Below the pieces are notes generated by a model, which saw only the letters and a program-made list of their open reading frames with translations, searched no databases and was not told the DNA's origin. A stretch of DNA of 64,000 nucleotides from JAHRAW01 sp965243285 (lineage in GTDB: Bacteria > Pseudomonadota > Gammaproteobacteria > Arenicellales > Poriferihabitantaceae), in NCBI GenBank assembly GCA_965243285.1, contig OZ251537.1, positions 1,116,001 through 1,180,000 on the forward strand, in the 5' to 3' direction. Position numbers and translations under genes: made by a program. Numbering within the stretch: the stretch's first letter is position 1; the number at the start of each line of letters is the position of its first letter. Positions 36,499 through 43,555 of this stretch are shown here, piece by piece.

Positions 36499-37194
36499 AT
36501 GGCAGATGACACCGAAGAAGATCTAGACCTCGCCGCCTTGCCGGATGATGAATTGACCGCGCAAATGCACGATGATTTATACGACGGGCTGCGCGAAGAG
36601 ATTATCGAGGGCACCAACATCCTGCTCGGGCGCGGTTGGAGCGCCAGCAAAGTTCTGGACGAAGCGCTGGTCGAAGGCATGCGCATCGTCGGCATCGATT
36701 TCCGCGATGGCATTTTGTTCGTGCCCGAAGTGCTGATGTCGGCCAACGCTATGAAGGGCGGCATGCAGATTTTGCGCCCCTTGCTGGCGGAAACCGGCGC
36801 CCAACCCATCGGTAAAATGGTCATCGGCACGGTTAAAGGCGACATCCACGACATCGGCAAAAACCTGGTGGCGATGATGATGGAAGGCGCCGGCTTCGAG
36901 GTTATCGACTTAGGCATCGACAATCCGGTGGAAAAGTACCTCGCGGCGTTAGAGGAACACCAGCCCGATATTCTCGGCATGTCGGCGCTGCTGACCACCA
37001 CCATGCCCTACATGAAGGTGGTGGTGGACACCCTGGTGGAAAAGGGCATCCGCGATGACTACATCGTGTTGGTCGGCGGGGCGCCGGTGAATGAGGAATT
37101 CTCGCTCGCCGTCGGCGCCGACGCCTACTGCCGCGATGCCGCCGTGGCGGTGGAGATAGCCAGCGCCAAAATCGCCGAAAAACGCGCCGCGTGA
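36499..37194 (+). CDS. Corrinoid (B12-binding) methyl carrier protein
   Basis: 231 residues. An N-terminal helical cap domain (residues ~20-105: GTNILLGRGWSASKVLDEALVEGM, ILFVPEVLMSANAMKGG) precedes a B12-binding Rossmann domain with the lower-ligand motif GDIHDIGKNLV (D-x-H-x-x-G) and later GMSALLTTTMPYMK and VLVGGAPV. This matches the MtaC/MttC/MtgC type of methyltransferase corrinoid proteins. It should accept methyl groups from the MttB-like enzyme (48484-50028) and pass them to the MtrH-like enzyme (42113-43015). An 800-bp tandem repeat separates it from DUF1638. Confidence 0.93.
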   Translation: MADDTEEDLDLAALPDDELTAQMHDDLYDGLREEIIEGTNILLGRGWSASKVLDEALVEGMRIVGIDFRDGILFVPEVLMSANAMKGGMQILRPLLAETGAQPIGKMVIGTVKGDIHDIGKNLVAMMMEGAGFEVIDLGIDNPVEKYLAALEEHQPDILGMSALLTTTMPYMKVVVDTLVEKGIRDDYIVLVGGAPVNEEFSLAVGADAYCRDAAVAVEIASAKIAEKRAA

Positions 37195-37214
37195 AGGGCG
37201 GGCGGCTATTTTAA

Positions 37215-38010
37215 TGACGGCTATGCTGGCTTCGATGGCGGTTTCGATGGTGATTTCGGTGCCGATTTCGGTGCCGATTTCGATGGCGGTTTCGATGCCG
37301 GTTTCGATGGCGATTTCGATGCCGCCCAGCCAGGTTACATTTATGCCGGTTATGCCCATTTAATGCCGATTTCGGTGCCGATTTCGGTGCCGATTTCGGT
37401 GCCGGTTTCGATGCCGCCCAGTCAGGTTATATTTATGCCGGTTATGCCCATGCCGGTTACGCCCATGCCGGTTATGCCCATGGCGGTTATGCCCATTTAA
37501 TGCCGATTTCGGTGCCGATTTCGATGGCGGTTTCGATGCCGCCCAGTCAGGTTATATTTATGCCGGTTATGCCCATGCCGGTTATGCCCATGCCGGTTAC
37601 GCCCATGGCGGTTATGCCCATTTAATGCCGATTTCGGTGCCGATTTCGGTGGCGATTTCGATGGCGGTTTCGATGCCGCCCAGCCAGGTTATATTTATGC
37701 TGGTTATGCCCATGGCGGTTACGCCCATGGCGGTTATGCCCATTTAATGCCGATTTCGGTGGCGATTTCGATGCCGATTTCGATGCCGCCCAGTCAGGTT
37801 ATATTTATGCCGGTTATGCCCATGCCGGTTATGCCCATGCCGGTTATGCCCATGCCGGTTACGCCCATGGCGGTTACGCCCATGGCGGTTATGCCTATTT
37901 AATGCCGATTTCGATGGTGCCTAGGCCGATTATGTCCATTTCGATTAGGCCCATGCCGGTTACGCCCATGCCGGTTACGCCCCTTTCGCTTATGCCCATG
38001 GCGGCGAATA
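37215..38010. repeat. Nested tandem repeat block
   Basis: About five higher-order units, each built of (GCCGATTTCGGT)n-like 12-mers, then a GCCGCCCAGTCAGGTTATAT-type spacer, then (CCGGTTATGCCCATG)n 15-mers ending CATTTAATG. Units vary in the number of sub-repeats. In one frame it reads as G-Y-A-H and F-D-G-D repeats but stops occur in every frame, so it is now non-coding and may derive from a repetitive protein tail. Bases 38011-38090 show no gene. Confidence 0.9.
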
Positions 38011-38090
38011 GTCGGCTACATTAGCGACATTGCAAGCGCCGGCTGCCAATGAATGCGCCCCATCCGCCCACCCGCTAGGATTCGCCCGCT

Positions 38091-38810
38091 ATGATTCGCT
38101 TAGCCGCCATAAATCCCCAAGCCGCCGCCCGCCAGAATAAGGATAGCCCGGTGACCGCCGCACGCGTGTTGCTTATCGCCTGCGGGGCGCTGGCGCATGA
38201 TTTGGTGCGCGTCAAACGCATCAACGGCTGGGCGCACTTAGATATCCAGTGTCTGCCGGCCGAGCTGCACAACACCCCGCACCTCATCCCCCATGCGGTG
38301 CGCGACAAAATCCGCGAAAACCGCAGTCGCTATACGCGGATGTTCGCCGCGTATTCCGATTGCGGCACCGGCGGGTTGCTGGACAAAATGCTCGCAGCCG
38401 AAGGCGTCGAGCGCCTGCCCGGCGCGCATTGCTATGAAATGTTCGCCGGCGCGGCGCGTTTCGACCACCTGCACCAGTCCGAACTCGGCACTTTCTACCT
38501 CACCGATTTTCTGGCGCGGCATTTCGAGCGTTTGATCATCAAAGGGCTCGGCATCGACCGCTTCCCGGAACTTATGCCGGTGTATTTCAGCCGTTACAAA
38601 AAACTGGCGTATCTGGCGCAGCGCGACGATGCCGCCCTCGATGCCGCGGCGCGCCGAGCGGCCGACACTTTGGGTCTGGAATACCACCGCATCCGCACCG
38701 GCGACTGGCACTTAGAGGCCGCCATGACCAGCCTGGCTGTCGCCGCGCCGGTGGCCCCAATCACCGCCGTCGAGCAACCCGCCGCCGTCGAGTCCACCGC
38801 ATCGGTTTAG
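38091..38810 (+). CDS. DUF1638 protein of the methyl-corrinoid cluster
   Basis: 239 residues. DUF1638 signature: LLIACGALAHDL, WAHLDIQCLPAELHNTPHLIPHAV, AYSDCGTGGLLDKML, GAHCYEMFAG, GTFYLTDFLARHFERLIIKGLGI. Several Cys and His are conserved (C-G-A-L, C-L-P, D-C-G-T-G-G, G-A-H-C-Y), suggesting metal or cofactor binding. Family members recur beside corrinoid methyltransferases and the 'virulence factor' family, but the reaction is unknown. The last ~25 residues are Ala/Pro/Val low-complexity. Located 64 bases before the next gene, same strand. Confidence 0.88.
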   Translation: MIRLAAINPQAAARQNKDSPVTAARVLLIACGALAHDLVRVKRINGWAHLDIQCLPAELHNTPHLIPHAVRDKIRENRSRYTRMFAAYSDCGTGGLLDKMLAAEGVERLPGAHCYEMFAGAARFDHLHQSELGTFYLTDFLARHFERLIIKGLGIDRFPELMPVYFSRYKKLAYLAQRDDAALDAAARRAADTLGLEYHRIRTGDWHLEAAMTSLAVAAPVAPITAVEQPAAVESTASV

Positions 38811-38873
38811 CCCCATTTTCGTTACACCACCCACTTCGTTAAATCACCCGGCGAAACCCGCCCACCTACCCCG

Positions 38874-39311
38874 ATGGCGAAACTCATCACTGTATTTTGG
38901 CGCGACATTCCGGCGCAAATCATCGCCAAAGCCGGCCGCGACAGCGTCAAGGTTAAATTGTCCGAGCGCTTCGCGGACGCCATCGACCGCGCCGCCATGC
39001 GCGCCGGCAAAGGCAGTTCGGACGCCTATTTGGCGGATTGGAAGCGCGTCTCCCAACCCTGCGGCGCCGATTTACGCGCCGCGGCCCAAGCCGCCGCCGA
39101 CCAATTCGAGCAAAATTACGACAAAGAGCGCCTACTGACGCTGATTCGCAACAAAGGCGATGACCCCGCCGCCGATTCTGCAGCCACCCCGGTCGCCGAT
39201 TCTGCTGCCGCCCCGGCCGCCGATTCTACCGTCGCCCCTGTCGTCGATTCTGTCGCCGATTCTGCCGCCGCCGAATCGACGGATGATCCCGCCACGCCAC
39301 CGGCATCCTAA
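38874..39311 (+). CDS. 'Virulence factor' domain protein (PF13769-like)
   Basis: 145 residues. The first ~95 residues (ITVFWRDIPAQIIAKAGRDSVKVKLSERFADAIDRAAMRAG...DAYLADWKR) match a small family misnamed virulence factor, found with DUF1638 and methylene-THF reductase genes. From ~96 the sequence is an A-D-S-A repeat tail made by GATTCTGC(C/A)GCC units, probably disordered. Function unknown; the context suggests a helper in corrinoid-linked methyl transfer. Confidence 0.8.
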   Translation: MAKLITVFWRDIPAQIIAKAGRDSVKVKLSERFADAIDRAAMRAGKGSSDAYLADWKRVSQPCGADLRAAAQAAADQFEQNYDKERLLTLIRNKGDDPAADSAATPVADSAAAPAADSTVAPVVDSVADSAAAESTDDPATPPAS

Positions 39312-39394
39312 CTCCCCATTTTTAATCTTTCATATGAGTGTCCCATCCATGAGAGAGCGTTAAATCCGCTATTTTTCGCCAGATGTGGTGAGGG

Positions 39395-39840
39395 GGGCAG
39401 TAGATGTTGTCTGTTGATTTTGACTTTGATTTTGATTTTGACTTTGACTCGGCTTTTGATTGTCGCTTTTGGCTTTGGCTTTTGTTTTACTCCCCCCCGC
39501 TTCATCTGGGGGGAGTCAAATTAGCCCGAGCCGATAGGCTCGGACTGATTTGGTGGGGGGGCTGTTGCTTTTCGCTTTTGACTTGGCTTTAGATTTTGCT
39601 GTTGACTTGGCTGTTGGTTTTTACCTTTCCCCTCATTTAGGACAATGGGTTGAAGATTTAAAAGCAAAAGCAAAAAGACCAACATCGACAGCCCCCCCAC
39701 CAAATCAGGCGATAAAGCCGCCTGATTTGACTCCCCCCAGATGAGGCGGGGGGGAGTAAAACGTTAAAAGCGAAAAGCAACAGCAAAAAGCAACAGCAAA
39801 GCCAAAAGCCAAAGCCAAAAATCAAAATCCAAAACCAACC
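39395..39840. mobile_element. Mosaic hairpin repeat element, copy E
   Basis: Two modules facing each other. At ~39490-39560: ACTCCCCCCC hairpin, then a stem with CAAATTAGCCCGAGCC / GGCTCGGACTGATTTG arms and GGTGGGGGGG. At ~39690-39760: CCCCCCC, CAAATCAGGCG / CGCCTGATTTG and ACTCCCCCC / GGGGGGAGT. GTTGACTTGGC and AAAGCAAC filler surrounds them. No terminal inverted repeats. It splits the one-carbon gene run just before the MetV-like gene, whose TTG start lies ~5 bases past it. Confidence 0.7.
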
Positions 39841-39845
39841 CCATT

Positions 39846-40580
39846 TTGCAAATCATCAGATTATGGTCGGCGCGCCATTCCCGTGGCTTGGAGTGGCTAT
39901 ATCGGCGCTTCGAAGCGGCGTTGTTCGTGGCGCGGCCGCTGTGGCGGCGCATCGGCTATGCGCGGCTGGAAAAACCCACCGCCTTCATCGAGCGTGGCAT
40001 AAAAGGGCTGCTGTTCGACTGCAAAATGTGCGGCAACTGCGTGCTCGGCGCCACCGGCATGTCATGCCCGATGAATTGCCCCAAACAAATGCGCAACGGC
40101 CCCTGCGGCGGCGTGCGCGCCGATGGCAATTGCGAAGTTGAGCCGAACATGCCCTGCGTGTGGGTGGCAGCCTACCAAGGCAGCCGCGCCATGCGCGGTG
40201 GCGATGACATCATGACGCTGCAGGCGGCGGTGGATTGGTCGACCCAGGGCGATTCGGCGTGGCTGCGACGGGTGCAAGGACTGGCGCCGGATGCGCTCCA
40301 TGCCACTGCGGATTCGGCGGATTCGGCGGATTCGGCGGATTCATCAGATTTATCGGATTCGGCGGATTCACTGAGTACGCCGGCGGTTTCGCAGAATTCG
40401 CCCAAGGCAAGGCTGAATTCATCGGATTCATCTAGTACGTCGCCGACTTCGCCAAGCGCGCCGATGGATTCGGCGGATTCACTTAGTACACCACCAAATT
40501 CATCCACCACCTCGGCCGATTCCCAAGATACGCGCTCGGATTTCGCCGCCGGCGCCACGCCAGACGCCGCGTCGCGGTGA
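39846..40580 (+). CDS. Methylene-THF reductase C-terminal-type Cys-rich protein (MetV-like)
   Basis: 244 residues from TTG 39846 (the N-terminus IIRLWSARHSRGLEWLY fits the family, so it is probably intact). Zinc/iron-sulfur-type Cys cluster: FDCKMCGNCVLGATGMSCPMNCPKQMRNGPCGGVR...C. In acetogens MetV pairs with MetF; here the gene ends inside the MTHFR gene start (GTGA overlap at 40577-40580), so the two are co-translated. From residue ~150 the protein is a Ser/Asp/Thr repeat (A-D-S-A-D-S, S-S-T-S-P-T) made of GGATTCGGC units, absent from homologues. It probably supports electron transfer to the reductase. Confidence 0.85.
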   Translation: MQIIRLWSARHSRGLEWLYRRFEAALFVARPLWRRIGYARLEKPTAFIERGIKGLLFDCKMCGNCVLGATGMSCPMNCPKQMRNGPCGGVRADGNCEVEPNMPCVWVAAYQGSRAMRGGDDIMTLQAAVDWSTQGDSAWLRRVQGLAPDALHATADSADSADSADSSDLSDSADSLSTPAVSQNSPKARLNSSDSSSTSPTSPSAPMDSADSLSTPPNSSTTSADSQDTRSDFAAGATPDAASR

Positions 40581-41668
40581 ATTACACCGACGAACCGGCC
40601 GCCGGGCAGCACTTGCCCATTCGCCCCGGTCATGTTTCTCCCGGGCGGCTGGAGCGCGTGCTGCGCGATGGCGAATTCGCGGTGACGGCCGAACTGGCGC
40701 CGCCGGATTCCGCCAACCCGGATGAGGTTTACGCGCAGGCGCGCATGTTCTGCGGCTATGTGGACGCCATCAACGCCACCGATGGCTCTGGCGCCAACTG
40801 CCATATGTCCAGCGTCGGGGTGTGCGCGTTATTGACCCGCGCCGGCTACTCCACCATCATGCAAATCTCGTGCCGCGACCGCAATCGCATCGCCATGCAA
40901 GGCGATATTCTCGGCGCCGCCGCCATGGGGGTCTCCAACATCTTGTGCTTGACCGGCGACGGCGTGCAGGCCGGCGACCACCCAGACGCCAAGCCGGTGT
41001 TCGACCTCGACTGCATCTCGCTGCTGCAAACCGCGCGCGCCATGCGCGACCAATCCCGCCTGCGCAGCGGGCGGGTGTTGAGCGATGCGCCGCGAGTTTT
41101 CCTCGGCGCCGCCGCCAATCCATTCGCCGCGCCGCGGGCTTTTCGCGTCGCCAGGCTGGCGAAAAAAATCGCCGCCGGGGCCGGCTTTGTGCAGACCCAA
41201 TATTGTTTCGATGTGCCGGTTTTTGAACGCTATATGCAACAGGCGCGCGACCTCGGCTTGCACCGCCGGGTTTTCATTCTCGCCGGCGTCGGCCCGTTAG
41301 CCTCGGCGCGCACAGCGCGATGGATTCGCGACCATGTGCCCGGCGTGCATATCCCCGATGCCATCATCAAGCGCTTAGCCGGCGCCGACAAACCCAAACT
41401 CGAAGGCATCAAAATCTGCATCGAACTGATGCAGCAATTGCGCGATATCGAGGGCGTCGCTGGCGTGCATGTGATGGCGTATAAACAAGAGCGCCATGTA
41501 GCCGAAATGGTGGCCGAATCCGGCGTGTTAGGCGGACGGGCGCCATGGCGTCCGCAGGCGAATGCGGATTCGACGGCAGATTCTGCGACGGATTCTGTTA
41601 CGGATTCTGTTACGGATTCTACGGTGGATTCTGCAACGGATTCTGTGGCGGCGGTCGCGAGGGATTAG
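40577..41668 (+). CDS. metF: Methylenetetrahydrofolate reductase
   Basis: 363 residues from GTG 40577, overlapping the upstream stop by four bases. TIM-barrel MTHFR features: TAELAPPDSANPDEV, INATDG, MQISCRDRNRIAMQGDILGAAAMGVSNILCLTGDGV, AGAGFVQTQYCFD, ILAGVGPL. It interconverts methylene-THF and methyl-THF with FAD; in this cluster it most likely oxidises methyl-THF from the corrinoid route. The last ~35 residues (A-D-S-T-D-S-V-T-D-S) are a GATTCTGT-type repeat tail. Confidence 0.92.
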   Translation: MNYTDEPAAGQHLPIRPGHVSPGRLERVLRDGEFAVTAELAPPDSANPDEVYAQARMFCGYVDAINATDGSGANCHMSSVGVCALLTRAGYSTIMQISCRDRNRIAMQGDILGAAAMGVSNILCLTGDGVQAGDHPDAKPVFDLDCISLLQTARAMRDQSRLRSGRVLSDAPRVFLGAAANPFAAPRAFRVARLAKKIAAGAGFVQTQYCFDVPVFERYMQQARDLGLHRRVFILAGVGPLASARTARWIRDHVPGVHIPDAIIKRLAGADKPKLEGIKICIELMQQLRDIEGVAGVHVMAYKQERHVAEMVAESGVLGGRAPWRPQANADSTADSATDSVTDSVTDSTVDSATDSVAAVARD

Positions 41669-41689
41669 TATCGATGTAGTTGAGTTTGC

Positions 41690-42060
41690 TTTTCGCTGTT
41701 GGCTTTTGATTTTGGCTTTTGGCTGTTGGCTTTTGATTTTGGCTTTTGGCTTTTGGCTTTTGGCTGTTAATGCTTTGCTCCACCCTATCTTTTTAGGGGG
41801 GAGCCAAAACTGGCGGCTTCATCGCCAGTTTTGGTGGGGGGTGCGGTTGATATTGCCTTTGCCTTTGACTTTGCCTTTGACTTTGATTTTGACTTTGATT
41901 TTGCTGTTGCTTTCGCTTTCGCTTTCGCTTTCGCTTTCGCTTTCGCTTTCGCTTTCGCTTTCGCTTTCGCTTTCATTTTTACCATCCACTTTCGCTTTTA
42001 AAGCGTCTCCCCATCAGCCACAAAAGCAAGTAAAAATGTAAAACCAAAAACCAAAAACAA
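41690..42060. mobile_element. Mosaic hairpin repeat element, copy F
   Basis: GGCTTTTGGCTGTT filler, then at ~41785-41845 the CTCCACCC...TTAGGGGGGAG stem and the CCAAAACTGGCG hairpin flanked by G6 runs, near-identical to copies A and H. At ~41917-41975 a (GCTTTC)n hexamer runs for about ten copies. No inverted ends. It lies between metF and the methyl-THF methyltransferase gene. Confidence 0.72.
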
Positions 42061-42112
42061 CATCGAATCCGCGCACCAAATCGGCGCCCCGAAACCCCAC
42101 GGAAATCCCATC

Positions 42113-43015
42113 ATGACCGACACCGTCATCAGTTCCGCCAGCCGCGAACTAAAAATCGGCTTCGAACAACCGTTCGTCATCATCGGCGAGCGCATCAACC
42201 CCACCGGCCGCAAAATATTGGCCGAGGAAATGAAAAACGGCGATTACAGCCGCGTCGAAGCCGATGCCCTGGCGCAAGTCGCCGCCGGCGCCAGCATGTT
42301 GGATATAAACGCCGGCATCCCGCTGGCCGATGAGCCGCGCATCCTGGCCGAAGCCATCCGCCTGGTGCAATCGGTTACCGAGGTGCCGCTGTCCATCGAT
42401 TCATCCATCATCGCCGCCCTCGATGCCGGCTTGGCCGCCTACCAAGGCAAGGCGCTGCTGAATTCCGTCACCGGCGAAGACGAGCGTCTCGAAGCGGTGC
42501 TGCCGCTGGTGAAAAAATACGGCGCCGCCGTGGTCGCCATCTCCAACGATGAAGCCGGCATCTCAGAAAACCCGAACGAACGCTTCGATGTGGCCAAAAA
42601 AATCGTGCAGCGCGCCGCCGATTACGGCATCCACCACAGCGACATCGTGGTAGACCCTCTGGTGATGCCGGTGGGCGCCGTCGGCAGCGCCGGCCGCCAA
42701 GTATTGCACCTGGTCAAGCGCCTGCGCGAGGAATTAAAAGTCAACACCACCTGCGGCGCCTCCAATTTCAGTTTTGGCATCCCCAACCGCAAAGGCATGG
42801 ACGCCACCTTCCTCAGCATGGCCATCGCCGCCGGCATGACCTCCGCCATCACCAACCCCATGCACGAAGAAGTCATGCAATCCGTCATGGGCGCCAATGT
42901 GGTCATGGGCCACGACCACAACTGCGCCAAATGGCTAAAAAAATACCGCCAACCGGCCGCAGAAGGCGCCGGCGCCCGAGGCGGACGGGAAGGTCGGCGG
43001 CGGCGGCGTACTTAA
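42113..43015 (+). CDS. Methyl-THF:corrinoid protein methyltransferase (MtrH/AcsE-like)
   Basis: 300 residues. Pterin-binding TIM-barrel: FVIIGERINPTGRK, AGASMLDINAGIPLADEP, VPLSIDSSII, ALLNSVTGED, VVAISNDEAGI, VVDPLVMPVG, TCGASNFSFGIPNRKGMD, AAGMTSAITNP. In this setting it should move the methyl group from the corrinoid protein to THF. The C-terminus is an Arg/Gly-rich tail. Same strand as the rest of the cluster. Confidence 0.92.
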   Translation: MTDTVISSASRELKIGFEQPFVIIGERINPTGRKILAEEMKNGDYSRVEADALAQVAAGASMLDINAGIPLADEPRILAEAIRLVQSVTEVPLSIDSSIIAALDAGLAAYQGKALLNSVTGEDERLEAVLPLVKKYGAAVVAISNDEAGISENPNERFDVAKKIVQRAADYGIHHSDIVVDPLVMPVGAVGSAGRQVLHLVKRLREELKVNTTCGASNFSFGIPNRKGMDATFLSMAIAAGMTSAITNPMHEEVMQSVMGANVVMGHDHNCAKWLKKYRQPAAEGAGARGGREGRRRRRT

Positions 43016-43113
43016 TATGTTGGTGCTAACTGTGCGCTTGGTTCACGCCAATTTCACGCCGCTTCCGTGACTATTTTTGTATCATTTTCCATACCATTAT
43101 CCAAACCACCAAA

Positions 43114-43506
43114 ATGGCCCACCGTAAAGACCCCACCGGCGGTTGCTTGTGCGGCGGCGTTCGTTATCGCGTCGCCGGCGCATTGCGCGATGTCGTCAAC
43201 TGCTACTGCGGGCAATGCCGCAAAACCAGCGGCCATCATGTCGCCGCGGCGCGCGCCGTGCTAACCGATTTCCACATCGAGCGCGACGATACGCTAACTT
43301 GGTATCACTCATCCGCCGCCGCCCGCCGCGGTTTTTGCCATACCTGCGGCGGCAATTTATTCTGGCAAGCCCACAACGGCGCCACCGCCACCGAAGCCAC
43401 CATCAGCATCATGGCCGGCACCTTAGACACCTCCACCGACCTAAAAACCACCGGCAATTTATACGCCCAAGACGCCAGCGACTACCAAATCATCCGTGAA
43501 TTTTGA
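43114..43506 (+). CDS. GFA (Mss4-like) family protein
   Basis: 130 residues. Zinc-binding Cys pairs GGCLCGGVRY, NCYCGQCRKTSG and FCHTCGGNLFW are all present. The family is named for glutathione-dependent formaldehyde-activating enzyme, but most members have no shown activity. Formaldehyde handling would fit the one-carbon neighbours; this is only context. 49 bases before the restriction-modification-like gene. Confidence 0.85.
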   Translation: MAHRKDPTGGCLCGGVRYRVAGALRDVVNCYCGQCRKTSGHHVAAARAVLTDFHIERDDTLTWYHSSAAARRGFCHTCGGNLFWQAHNGATATEATISIMAGTLDTSTDLKTTGNLYAQDASDYQIIREF

Positions 43507-43555
43507 ACGGTTTTATTGATAAACCCCTATCGTTTTGACCCCGCAAAATTAGCCC

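Noticed and set aside
37215..38010. CRISPR array
   Set aside because: Repeats are directly nested 12- and 15-mers without unique spacers of constant length, and no cas genes are present.
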